A stretch of DNA of 64,000 nucleotides from Amycolatopsis palatopharyngis. Lineage in GTDB: Bacteria > Actinomycetota > Actinomycetes > Mycobacteriales > Pseudonocardiaceae. The position numbers and the translations under genes are program-made. The stretch is taken from positions 124,001 to 188,000 of the forward strand of contig NZ_PQHZ01000006.1 of NCBI RefSeq assembly GCF_003385185.1, in the 5' to 3' direction. The notes under the pieces are model-generated. The model had not been told where the DNA came from. It worked only from the letters and a program-made list of their open reading frames with translations, and made no database searches. Each line of letters begins with the position of its first letter. Within the stretch, counting starts at the first letter, position 1. Of this stretch, positions 37,471 to 46,209 are shown piece by piece.

Positions 37471-37850
37471 CAGAACTTGCCTTCCTGTGTCGTCACGTCG
37501 GCGGTGGCGTCGTCTTCGGCGTTGGCGTACTTGCCCATGGCTGCGCGGGTCTTTTCGGCCTCGTTGCGACAGAACTTCTCCCGCGCGACCAGGGTGTCCC
37601 ATAGTGCCTGGCCAGACGCGCGCACCAACTGTGCATTGTCGCCACTGGCGTACTCGGCGCCGGGCCCTTCCGCTTCGGCGATGCGCCGTGCGTCTCGCTG
37701 ACCGTCCAGGAACGTGTCCGCCAGGTCCTCCCACTTCGTGACTAGCGCCTGCAGTTGTTCCTCGGTGAAGGCGTAGCCGGGGCCGTTGACCTTGCCGCGA
37801 ATGACGCCGCCGAAGGCCGCGCCCCCGGCGATCCCACTGTCGTCAAGCAC
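37470..37850 (-). CDS. Small helical ESX-associated protein
   Basis: A 126-aa protein, mostly alpha-helical: FTEEQLQALVTKWEDLADTFLDGQRDARRIAEAE, then a loop and a second helix LWDTLVAREKFCRNEAEKTRAAM. The hairpin shape and size are like PE/WXG100 partners, but no strict WXG motif is seen. The start is GTG 37850 behind GGGAGGG. It is the first full gene of the four-gene minus-strand operon ending with EspG, so it may pair with the PPE-like protein. Confidence 0.68.
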   Translation of the reverse strand: MLDDSGIAGGAAFGGVIRGKVNGPGYAFTEEQLQALVTKWEDLADTFLDGQRDARRIAEAEGPGAEYASGDNAQLVRASGQALWDTLVAREKFCRNEAEKTRAAMGKYANAEDDATADVTTQEGKF

Positions 37851-37935
37851 TGGCCGACCCTCCCGGCATGCACACTTCGCGCAGCGCTGCGCCCCCGACT
37901 GACTGGCCGGTTGGGCACGGCTGATGCGGCGTCAT
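37843..37935 (-). CDS. Possible 30-codon leader ORF of the ESX-associated operon
   Basis: ATG 37935 is preceded by a strong GGGGAGGG site 4 nt upstream. The frame encodes a peptide beginning MTPHQPCPTGQSVGG and ends at 37843, overlapping the next GTG by 8 nt. That arrangement would couple its translation to the helical ESX-associated gene. No family is recognised; it could be a leader peptide. Confidence 0.35.
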   Translation of the reverse strand: MTPHQPCPTGQSVGGAALREVCMPGGSASA

Positions 37936-38174
37936 GAGTCCCTCCCCGAGACACGAACACTGCCGACGCACCGTCGCCTCCCCGGCACGCTGCGTCTTCG
38001 ACGGCTTGAAACTAACACGCGTTCCCGAACCATTGGCCGCTATCGCCGGAATCACCGGCCCTTGGTGACACGGAATTGCACCCCAAATGCATGGTAACTG
38101 TGCGTGTTGGGAATATCTCGAAGGGTAACTAGAATCAGTCGCTCAGATGCAGCATCAGCGAGCGGGGATGACCA
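37851..38174. other. Divergent intergenic region, mostly regulatory
   Basis: This 324-bp gap separates the minus-strand ESX-associated operon from the plus-strand lipoprotein gene. Beyond the possible leader ORF (37843-37935) and the promoter at 38107-38135, nothing else was recognised. The part from 38050 to 38150 is clearly AT-richer than the coding DNA around it. Confidence 0.6.
38107..38135 (+). promoter_or_regulatory. Promoter of the lipoprotein gene
   Basis: TTGGGA (38107-38112) and TAGAAT (38130-38135) are separated by exactly 17 bp, one of the best sigma-70-type promoters in the window. It gives a leader of about 33 nt before GTG 38175. Confidence 0.6.
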
Positions 38175-39140
38175 GTGCGAGCCTTTGTCCTTTGTCTTGT
38201 CGCGTTCGTGGCGGTCACCGCCTGCGTCAGCGCGGAACCTGCGCAGGACGATTCAATCTCCGCGATCGGCCCAGTCACTCTCGGTGTGATCGTCGGTGCG
38301 ATCGATCCGTGTGTCCTGCTCGGTGCCGGAGATGCGAAACCGGAGCCCGAGGGAGAGTGGGCCTGCCGACTGGGGGAGTTCCGCGCTGCCATCACCGATT
38401 TCGGGCACCAACAGCGATACAGCGCTGAACCCGTCGGCCTCGCCGGGGTCAAGGCCTACCAAACGGCGCGCTATGTCGGCGGCGAACCCGCCAGTTGTGT
38501 CATCCACGTTCCACTCGGGGTCACAGTCGCGACCGAGTTCGAGTACATCCCGGCCGCCCCGGAGCACGCGGCCGATCATTGCGCGGTGTTGCGTGGACGC
38601 GCGAGTGCGGGTGTGGAGGTGCTGGCCGAAGACCCCGATACCGGCCCGCTGCTCTACCTTCCCGGCGAGAACGACACCGGTGTACCGGGAGCCTGTGCCG
38701 ATCTGACGAACACTGACGGCTGCGAGCCCTACCGTGCGACGCCCCTCCCCGGCGATCCCGCGTCCAAGTTCTCGTTGGCCGTCACCGATTCGCACGCGCG
38801 GTGCACCCTGTTCGCCGACCCTGTCGCCCGTATCTACGGCGACGCCTTCACTCCGGTTGTTGCAACAGGCGGCTGCTACTTCGTCCGGCCCGACCACCGC
38901 CTCCAGATTCAGGTCATGGCACTCGAGAACGAGGGCACCTGCGAGGACTCGCACCCCGGCACGTTCCGCGTCTGCAAATCGCCGGGCACGGCGATCGACA
39001 GTACCGATCTGCTGGTCGTCGACGTGACCGCGCACGCTCGCCGGGGCATGGCCTCGACGGATGTTCCTCGTGTCTCCGAGAAAGACACCGAACGCGCGCT
39101 CGCCGTACTCGATCACGTTCTCGCCCGGCATTTCGCCTGA
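38175..39140 (+). CDS. Predicted lipoprotein, DUF3558-like
   Basis: A 321-aa exported protein. VRAFVLCLVAFVAVTAC is a lipoprotein signal with lipobox VTAC; acylation would be at Cys17. The mature domain has eight or more Cys (DPCVLLGAGDAK, SCVIHV, HCAVLRG, GACADL, GGCYF, GTCEDS), suggesting disulfides outside the cytoplasm. The DPC-xx-L pattern recalls DUF3558, but two similar halves make this a loose match. GTG 38175 has GGGGA 7 nt upstream. It stands alone between two operons. Confidence 0.75.
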   Translation: MRAFVLCLVAFVAVTACVSAEPAQDDSISAIGPVTLGVIVGAIDPCVLLGAGDAKPEPEGEWACRLGEFRAAITDFGHQQRYSAEPVGLAGVKAYQTARYVGGEPASCVIHVPLGVTVATEFEYIPAAPEHAADHCAVLRGRASAGVEVLAEDPDTGPLLYLPGENDTGVPGACADLTNTDGCEPYRATPLPGDPASKFSLAVTDSHARCTLFADPVARIYGDAFTPVVATGGCYFVRPDHRLQIQVMALENEGTCEDSHPGTFRVCKSPGTAIDSTDLLVVDVTAHARRGMASTDVPRVSEKDTERALAVLDHVLARHFA

Positions 39141-39204
39141 TCTGGTGTCGCGCATCACGCACGCCGTTGACCAGCGCGGTCACCGCTGCCGGAACCCTTG
39201 CCAT

Positions 39205-39210
39205 TAGGCT
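39205..39210 (+). promoter_or_regulatory. -10 element before the polyprenyl synthase gene
   Basis: TAGGCT, identical to the hexamer before the DUF3592 gene, lies 10 nt before GTG 39221. It implies a very short or absent leader. Confidence 0.4.
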
Positions 39211-39220
39211 TGGCTGGACC

Positions 39221-40312
39221 GTGACCCCAGTGCCGAAAGGCGGAGCCGACGTGTCAGTGCCTCATGGCGCCTCAGCGGCAGAGAGCGCCCCGGCGCAACC
39301 TGATGCCGCCGCGATGGAGAAGTTGCGCGCCGCCGTAGGCCTGCAGATCGCCGACGAGGGCCTCCTGCGCAACCTCGCCGAGGGGCTGCAGGACGTCGAG
39401 CGGTTGCTGCACGAGGTCGTGCGCAGCGACGTCAAGGCGGTCAACGACGCCGCCAGCCATCTGGTCGATGCCGGGGGCAAGCGTTTTCGTCCGTTGTTCA
39501 CGCTGCTCGCGTCGCAGTTCGGTACCGGAGGCAGGGACGCCGTGGTCACCGCCGCCGCCTCGGTCGAACTCGTGCACCTCGCCACGCTCTACCACGACGA
39601 CGTGATGGACGAGGCCACCATGCGGCGCGGCGCGGAAAGCGTCAACGCCCGCTGGGACAACACCATCGCGATCCTGACCGGCGACTTCCTCTTCGCGCAC
39701 GCCTCCAGGCTGGTGGCCGACCTCGGCACCGACGCCGCGCGGATCATCGCCGAGACCTTCAGTGAACTGGTCACCGGTCAGATGCGCGAGACCGTCGGCC
39801 CCACCGGCGACGACGATCCCGTCGAGCACTACCTCAGCGTGATCGGACAGAAGACCGGATCCCTGATCGCCACGGCGGGCCGCTTCGGCGGCATGCTCTC
39901 CGACGCCCCCGATGAGTACGTCGACGCACTGCGCCGATTCGGCGACATCATCGGCGCCGCATTCCAGATCTCCGACGACGTCATCGACATCGACTCCCCG
40001 TCCACCGAGCTGGGCAAGTCGCAGGGCACCGACCTGCGTGAGGGTGTCCGTACCCTGCCGATGCTGTACGCACTTGCCGACAAGTCGACAAATCCGCGAC
40101 TGATCGAGCTGCTCGCAGGCCCGGTCACCGAGGACGACCTGGTCCAGGAGGCGCTGGACCTGTTGCGCGAATCCAGCGGCCTCGAACGCGCCAAGATCAC
40201 TCTCGCCGACTACGCTCGTCGCGCGAGGACGGAGCTGGCGGCGCTGCCGGCCTCACCGGCCCGTGACGCCTGCGAGTCGGTCGCTGACTACCTCGTCGCG
40301 CGCACGCGCTGA
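39221..40312 (+). CDS. Polyprenyl diphosphate synthase (menaquinone side chain)
   Basis: Trans-isoprenyl diphosphate synthase, 363 aa from GTG 39221 (GTG 39251 would give 353). Seen: GGKRFRPLFTLLASQFG, the first Asp-rich motif LYHDDVMDEA, KTGSLIATAGRFGGML, and the second motif QISDDVIDIDSP. The product would be the long prenyl tail of menaquinone. The synteny with M. tuberculosis, where grcC1 (Rv0562) neighbours menJ, supports this; here the two are separated by the nuo operon and accessory genes. Chain length cannot be read from sequence with confidence. Confidence 0.9.
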   Translation: MTPVPKGGADVSVPHGASAAESAPAQPDAAAMEKLRAAVGLQIADEGLLRNLAEGLQDVERLLHEVVRSDVKAVNDAASHLVDAGGKRFRPLFTLLASQFGTGGRDAVVTAAASVELVHLATLYHDDVMDEATMRRGAESVNARWDNTIAILTGDFLFAHASRLVADLGTDAARIIAETFSELVTGQMRETVGPTGDDDPVEHYLSVIGQKTGSLIATAGRFGGMLSDAPDEYVDALRRFGDIIGAAFQISDDVIDIDSPSTELGKSQGTDLREGVRTLPMLYALADKSTNPRLIELLAGPVTEDDLVQEALDLLRESSGLERAKITLADYARRARTELAALPASPARDACESVADYLVARTR

Positions 40313-40380
40313 ACCCGCCCGGAAACGGGTGGGAGCAGTAGGGCGCCACCGGAGGGGGTAGGAAGGGAGACAACGCGGAA

Positions 40381-41676
40381 ATGTCCATCTTCGGGCAGGT
40401 TTGGTTGTGGAGCGTGGCTGCGTTCGCGCTGGGCGCGCTGCTCGCATGGGCGCTGCTGGCCAGACCGGCGCAGGCGCGGGTGCGCGAGTTGGAGCGCAGA
40501 CTCGTCACGGCCGAGGCCACCCCGGCCGCCGCGTCACCACGTGAGCCCGAGCCGACCCGCGTGCGGCCCGCCCCCGCGCAGGACGATGACGACTCGACGC
40601 ACACCCACCAGATGCCGCAGGTGCGGCCGGCGCCGCAGCCCGAGCCTGAGCCTGAGCCAACTGAGTACGTCAGCCCTGCTCCCTCGTGGCTCGAACGCGA
40701 CAGCTTCGAGCGGCAGCCGCAGCCGAGCGGCGACGAGACCATCGAGCGGGAACTGGCCGAGTACGACTGGGAGTCCGATCCCGAGCCCGCTTACGACACC
40801 GATCGTTCCCCGGGTAACGGCTACGACGAGAGCCGCTACGACGAGAGCGGGTACCGGTCCGAAGAACCGGACTTCGGCGAGCAGCGTCACGAGAGCCATG
40901 ACCGCCAGGAACACGCTCAGCAGGATGTTGGGCCGTACGAGGAGTCCGCTACGGAAACCACGCGCGTGGGTGCCAGTCTGTTTCAGCCCCACTCGTACTC
41001 CGAGGACGACGACCCGCGCGACTACGACGCCTACGACGACCAGCCCTACGACACCGAAACTCGCGAGGATTCGTCGCGGGCCACGTACGAACCGACTTCC
41101 TACCAACCGTTCGAGCCGGTCTACGTCGGTCCGGACGCCGGCGAGTACGGCACAGAGCGTCGGGACGAGGAGCCGGAGGACGTCCATCAGCCGGCCGAAC
41201 CGGAGGAGCCGGAGACGGAACCCGATATCGAGGACGAGGCCGAGACCGCGCAGGGACTGCCCAAACGGCAGCGGCGTGAATCGCCACCCGGCGGATTCGA
41301 CACGCCGAAGCCCATCCAGCCGTCCATGCGAACCGTCACTCGCAGGGAACCCGCGCAGGATCAGGGCAGCACCCACAGTGGCTCGTTGTTCGAACCGGCC
41401 GTTCCTTCGGGACCGCCTGCCGAGCAGGCGCCGATGGCGCCACCCGCGCGCAGTCACGAGCAGGGCGCCCCGGTGCCCTCCGGCCCGTTCGGTCCCGGCT
41501 CGGCGATGCCACTTCCCGGCGGCGGCCGGCCTTCACCGGACTTCTCCGTCAAGGCCAGCGTCACCGCTCTGCGCTACTGCACCGACGGCTCCGCGCAGTT
41601 CCCGCAGATGGTCGCCGAGGTCTGGTTCCGCACCCCGGCCGACGCCGAGCGGGTGGGGTTCCGCCCGGTCAGCTAG
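40381..41676 (+). CDS. Membrane-anchored acidic protein with C-terminal sunset domain
   Basis: A 431-aa protein. One N-terminal helix (VWLWSVAAFALGALLAWALLA) is followed by about 340 residues of acidic low-complexity sequence with repeated YDES, Glu-Pro and Asp-Asp segments. The last 45 residues (FSVKASVTALRYCTDGS, then MVAEVWFRTPADAERVGFRP) resemble the sunset domain of ArfC-type channel accessory proteins. The long acidic spacer would place the small domain far from the membrane. Function is unknown. It lies 68 bp after the polyprenyl synthase gene and may share its transcript. Confidence 0.75.
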   Translation: MSIFGQVWLWSVAAFALGALLAWALLARPAQARVRELERRLVTAEATPAAASPREPEPTRVRPAPAQDDDDSTHTHQMPQVRPAPQPEPEPEPTEYVSPAPSWLERDSFERQPQPSGDETIERELAEYDWESDPEPAYDTDRSPGNGYDESRYDESGYRSEEPDFGEQRHESHDRQEHAQQDVGPYEESATETTRVGASLFQPHSYSEDDDPRDYDAYDDQPYDTETREDSSRATYEPTSYQPFEPVYVGPDAGEYGTERRDEEPEDVHQPAEPEEPETEPDIEDEAETAQGLPKRQRRESPPGGFDTPKPIQPSMRTVTRREPAQDQGSTHSGSLFEPAVPSGPPAEQAPMAPPARSHEQGAPVPSGPFGPGSAMPLPGGGRPSPDFSVKASVTALRYCTDGSAQFPQMVAEVWFRTPADAERVGFRPVS

Positions 41677-41697
41677 CGGCGGCCGACGCCGAGGTCC

Positions 41698-42762
<1,065 letters not shown>

Positions 42763-42796
42763 TTCGCGCCCTCCTCGGTAGAAGAAATGTCGGCCA

Positions 42797-44725
42797 TCAT
42801 GCGGTGGCCTCCTTGGTGCGGTTGCTCGCGCCGGTGATCGTGTCGGTGAACACGCCCTGCAGTTCCTCGGCCTTGAACGGCAACCCGGCGACCTTGGTGT
42901 AGCTGTGGATGTCGATGAGGAACTTCGCCCGCAACAGCATCGCCAGCTGCCCCAGGTTCATCTCGGGCACGACGACCGTGTCGTAGGACGCGAGTACCTC
43001 GCCCAGGTTCTTCGGCAGAGGGTTGAGGTAGCGCAGATGTGCCTGCGCGATCGGCATTCCGGCCTTGCGTACGCGACGGCATGCGGCACCGATCGGGCCG
43101 TAGGTGGAGCCCCAGCCCAGCGCCAGTACCCGCGCCTGCCCGCCGCTGGGGTCGTCGACCTCGATGTCCGGCACGTCGATGCCGTCGATCTTGGCCTGGC
43201 GCAACCGGACCATCTTGTCGTGGTTGTCGGGATCGTAGGAGATGTTGCCCGTGCCGTCCTGCTTCTCCAGACCACCGATTCGGTGCTGCAGCCCGGCCGT
43301 TCCCGGAATCGCCCACTCACGTGCCAGCGTCTCCGGGTCACGGACGTAGGGCCAGAACTCGTCCGAGCCGTCGGCCGCGTTGGGAACCGAGGCGAACTGG
43401 ACGCGCAGGTCCGGCAGTGAACTCGCGTCCGGGACCAGCCACGGCTCGGAGCCGTTGGCGATGGCCCCGTCGGAAAGCAGCAGCACCGGGGTGCGGTAGG
43501 CCAGCGCGATCCGCGTGGCCTCCAGTGCGATGTCAAAACAGTCGCCAGGGGTGGCCGGGGCGACGATCGGCACCGGTGACTCGCCGTTGCGGCCGAACAT
43601 GGCCTGCAGCAGATCCGCCTGCTCGGTCTTCGTCGGCAGACCGGTGGACGGGCCGCCACGCTGCACGTCGATCACGACCAGCGGCAGTTCGGTCATCACG
43701 CCGAGCCCGATCGTCTCGGACTTCAGGGCCACGCCCGGTCCGGACGTGGAGGTGACCCCGAGCGCGCCGCCGTAGCTGGCGCCCAGCGCCGCGCCGATGC
43801 CGGCGATCTCGTCCTCGGCCTGGAACGTCATGATGCCGAAGTTCTTGTGCTTGGACAGCTCGTGCAGCACGTCGCTGGCCGGGGTGATCGGGTAGGTCCC
43901 GAGCAGGATCGGCAGGCCGGACTGCTGGCCGGCGGCCACGATGCCGTAGGCGAGCGCGGCGTTGCCGGTGATCTGCCGGTAGGTTCCCGCTGCGAGTTTG
44001 GCGGGCGCGACCTCGAACGTCGTCGCGAAGGACTCGGTGGTCTCGCCGTAGTTCCAGCCCGCGCGGAAGGCCAGGACGTTGGCCTCGGCGATGTCCGGCT
44101 TCTTCGCGAACTTCTCCCGCAGGAACCGCTCGGTGCCCTCGGTCGGCCGGTGGTACATCCAGGACAGCAGCCCGAGCGCGAACATGTTCTTCGCGCGTTC
44201 CGCGTCCTTCTTCGAAAGACCGGTCTCCTCCAGTGCGCCCCTGGTCAGCGTCGACATCGCGACGCGGTGCACCTCGAACGCCGACAGCGAGTCGTCCTCG
44301 AGCGGATCGCTGTCGTAGCCGACCTTGCCGTTGTTGCGCTTGGTGAACTCGTCGGTGTTCACGATGATCGTTCCACCGCGCGGGACGTCGGCGACGTTCG
44401 CCTTCAGCGCGGCGGGGTTCATCGCGACCAGCACATCTGGCCGGTCGCCGGGCGTGAGGATGTCGTAGTCGGCGAAGTGGACCTGGAATGAGGAGACACC
44501 GGGAATCGTGCCCTGTGGCGCCCGAATCTCCGCAGGGAAGTTCGGCATCGTGGAGAGATCGTTGCCGAATGCCGCCGCTTCGGAGGTGAATCGGTCGCCG
44601 GTCAGCTGCATGCCGTCACCGGAGTCACCTGCGAACCGGATCACCACTCGATCCAGCTGGCTCACTTCGGTGGGGCGGCTGGCCGACAGTGCACCGCTGC
44701 CGCTGCCGTTAGCGCTCGTGCTCAT
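42797..44725 (-). CDS. korA: 2-Oxoglutarate:ferredoxin oxidoreductase subunit alpha
   Basis: Alpha subunit with the gamma domain fused at the N-terminus, 642 aa. Seen: the gamma part VVIRFAGDSGDGMQLTGDRF, PNFPAEIRAPQGT, then the alpha part TYPITPASDVLHELS, FQAEDEIAGIGAALGASYGG and TSTSGPGVALKSE. It forms the alpha2beta2 enzyme with KorB. The ATG at 44725 is preceded by GGGAGAGAGGG, though about 12 nt away. A 132-bp gap to the upstream gene contains its probable promoter. Confidence 0.94.
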   Translation of the reverse strand: MSTSANGSGSGALSASRPTEVSQLDRVVIRFAGDSGDGMQLTGDRFTSEAAAFGNDLSTMPNFPAEIRAPQGTIPGVSSFQVHFADYDILTPGDRPDVLVAMNPAALKANVADVPRGGTIIVNTDEFTKRNNGKVGYDSDPLEDDSLSAFEVHRVAMSTLTRGALEETGLSKKDAERAKNMFALGLLSWMYHRPTEGTERFLREKFAKKPDIAEANVLAFRAGWNYGETTESFATTFEVAPAKLAAGTYRQITGNAALAYGIVAAGQQSGLPILLGTYPITPASDVLHELSKHKNFGIMTFQAEDEIAGIGAALGASYGGALGVTSTSGPGVALKSETIGLGVMTELPLVVIDVQRGGPSTGLPTKTEQADLLQAMFGRNGESPVPIVAPATPGDCFDIALEATRIALAYRTPVLLLSDGAIANGSEPWLVPDASSLPDLRVQFASVPNAADGSDEFWPYVRDPETLAREWAIPGTAGLQHRIGGLEKQDGTGNISYDPDNHDKMVRLRQAKIDGIDVPDIEVDDPSGGQARVLALGWGSTYGPIGAACRRVRKAGMPIAQAHLRYLNPLPKNLGEVLASYDTVVVPEMNLGQLAMLLRAKFLIDIHSYTKVAGLPFKAEELQGVFTDTITGASNRTKEATA

Positions 44726-44826
44726 GGGTCAGAGAATCCCTCTCTCCCGACTTGGGCGCACCACTGCCCATACCTCGAGATTACGTGCTGTTTTTCCCGC
44801 GCGTGCGGCGGTGTGACCCGGCTTAC

Positions 44827-44845
44827 CTGTAACTCATGGTAACAG
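44827..44845. promoter_or_regulatory. Imperfect palindrome upstream of korA
   Basis: CTGTAAC, spacer TCATG, GTAACAG: six of seven arm bases match. It lies about 100 bp upstream of korA and 13 bp beyond the end of the enoyl-CoA hydratase gene. It could be an operator; no regulator family was matched. Confidence 0.3.
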
Positions 44846-44857
44846 TCAGCCCTGTGT

Positions 44858-45652
44858 TCACCGCTGTGAGCCTGGCCTCCGTCCGCCGGAATCGTCTCCA
44901 CTGATGCGAGATCGCAGCTCGGCCAGCCGTGCGGTGAACTCCGGCGAGTCGAGTGAAACCAACTGTGGCGCCAGCTCGGTGTCCACGGCATCCGCGTGTT
45001 TGCGCAATTCCCGGGTCGTGCGCATCGAGGCCTTGATCGTCGTGACCAGATCGCGCGGTGCCTCAGCGGCGGGCCGCGCGAGTTCCCTTGCGGCCGCCAG
45101 CAGCCGGTCGTGGTCTCCTTCGACCACCCGCAGTACCAGTCCCGCCCGTTCGGCGGCGCTGGCGTCGAGAATCTCGCCGAGCAGCGTCATCGCCGTGGCC
45201 TGCTGGCCGCCGACAGCGCGCTGCAGCATCCAGGTCATCCCGCCGCCGGGGTGCAGGCCGAGTTGCAGGAAGCGCGCGTCGAACCGGGCTCGCGGGCCGG
45301 CGAGACGCACGTCGGCGGCCAGTGCCAGGTTGAGCCCGGCTCCGACGGCGGCGCCACCGATCGCGGCGATCGTCGGCAGTGTGCAGCGTGCCACGGAGAG
45401 GAAACCCTCGTAGATGGCCCGCAGGCCTTCCTCTTTCGCCTCGCCGAGCGCGCTCAGGTCCGCTCCGGCACAGAAGGCGGGCGGAGTGCCGGTGATGATC
45501 ACCGCACGGCACTCGTCGTCGCGTTCCGCGGCGGCAACGGCCTCGGTGAGCTGCGCGGACAGGTCGAGGGTGAGCGCGTTGCGCCGGTCCGGGGCGTCCA
45601 CGGTGATCACCGCGACGCCGCCGGAGTGCTCGCTGAGGATGCGTTCGGTCAT
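44858..45652 (-). CDS. Enoyl-CoA hydratase/isomerase family protein
   Basis: Crotonase-fold protein of 264 aa from ATG 45652. Seen: DAPDRRNALTLDLSAQL, the oxyanion-hole residues in FCAGADLSALG and AIGGAAVGAGLNLALAADVRLA, and the following LGLHPGGGMTWMLQRAVG, where hydratases carry a catalytic Glu; here the position reads HPGGG, so the usual second acidic residue is not obvious. It may be an isomerase or a diverged hydratase. Substrate unknown. A start 8 residues upstream is possible. It lies between korAB and lrp. Confidence 0.85.
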   Translation of the reverse strand: MTERILSEHSGGVAVITVDAPDRRNALTLDLSAQLTEAVAAAERDDECRAVIITGTPPAFCAGADLSALGEAKEEGLRAIYEGFLSVARCTLPTIAAIGGAAVGAGLNLALAADVRLAGPRARFDARFLQLGLHPGGGMTWMLQRAVGGQQATAMTLLGEILDASAAERAGLVLRVVEGDHDRLLAAARELARPAAEAPRDLVTTIKASMRTTRELRKHADAVDTELAPQLVSLDSPEFTARLAELRSRISGDDSGGRRPGSQR

Positions 45653-45688
45653 CGGCCCATCGTGGCCCATCTCCACTCGGGGCCGGCG

Positions 45689-46135
45689 TCAGGCCTGCGG
45701 ATTCGGAGGTCGCTCGAGCAGGGTGGAGAGCACGACGGTCGAAACCGTGCGGTCGATGATCTCCAGTCCGCGCAACCGCTCGAGCGCGGTCTCCAGGTGG
45801 TGGATGTCCGCGGCCCGCAGGTGCACGATGGCGTCGGCGGCGCCGGAGACGGTGTAGGCGGCCACCACCTCAGTGAGCGGTTCCAGCCGGGCCCTGATCC
45901 GGGCGGGGGCGACGTTTCCCTGGCAGTGGACCTCGACGAACGCCTCCGTTCCCCAGCCGAGCGCCTCCGGATCGACCACCGCGGTGAACCCGCGCAACAC
46001 TCCCGCGTCCAGTAGCCGGTCGACCCGTCGCTTCACTGCCGGGGCCGACAGGCCGACCACCTTGCCGATCTCCGCGTAGCTGGAGCGGGCGTTGGCCACG
46101 AGGCACGAAATGATTCTCTGGTCGATTGCGTTCAC
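45689..46135 (-). CDS. Lrp/AsnC-family transcriptional regulator
   Basis: A 148-aa regulator. Residues 1-60 hold the HTH (IDQRIISCLVANARSSYAEIGKVVGLSAPAVKRRVDRLL) and the rest the RAM/ligand domain (VVAAYTVSGAADAIVHLRA). GTG 46135 is preferred over TTG 46141 because TAAACA lies 6 nt upstream, a leaderless pattern. It is divergent from ddaH by about 75 bp. In M. tuberculosis Rv2324 (AsnC type) is likewise beside a DDAH-like gene, so it probably controls ddaH in response to an amino acid such as arginine or ornithine. Confidence 0.9.
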   Translation of the reverse strand: MNAIDQRIISCLVANARSSYAEIGKVVGLSAPAVKRRVDRLLDAGVLRGFTAVVDPEALGWGTEAFVEVHCQGNVAPARIRARLEPLTEVVAAYTVSGAADAIVHLRAADIHHLETALERLRGLEIIDRTVSTVVLSTLLERPPNPQA

Positions 46136-46141
46136 ACGCAA

Positions 46142-46147
46142 TGTTTA
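46142..46147 (-). promoter_or_regulatory. -10 element of leaderless lrp-type gene
   Basis: TAAACA (minus strand, 46147-46142) is 6 nt before GTG 46135. It lies back to back with the ddaH promoter. Confidence 0.4.
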
Positions 46148-46173
46148 GCACGTGGGTGCGCAAGAGACAGAGA

Positions 46174-46202
46174 TTGCTTGCACAGATCAGGTCTCATACA
46201 TT
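46174..46202 (+). promoter_or_regulatory. ddaH promoter, leaderless
   Basis: TTGCTT (46174-46179), 17-bp spacer, TACATT (46197-46202), then 7 nt to ATG 46210. It is the most complete promoter seen here and implies a leaderless ddaH mRNA. Confidence 0.65.
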
Positions 46203-46209
46203 TCGAATC

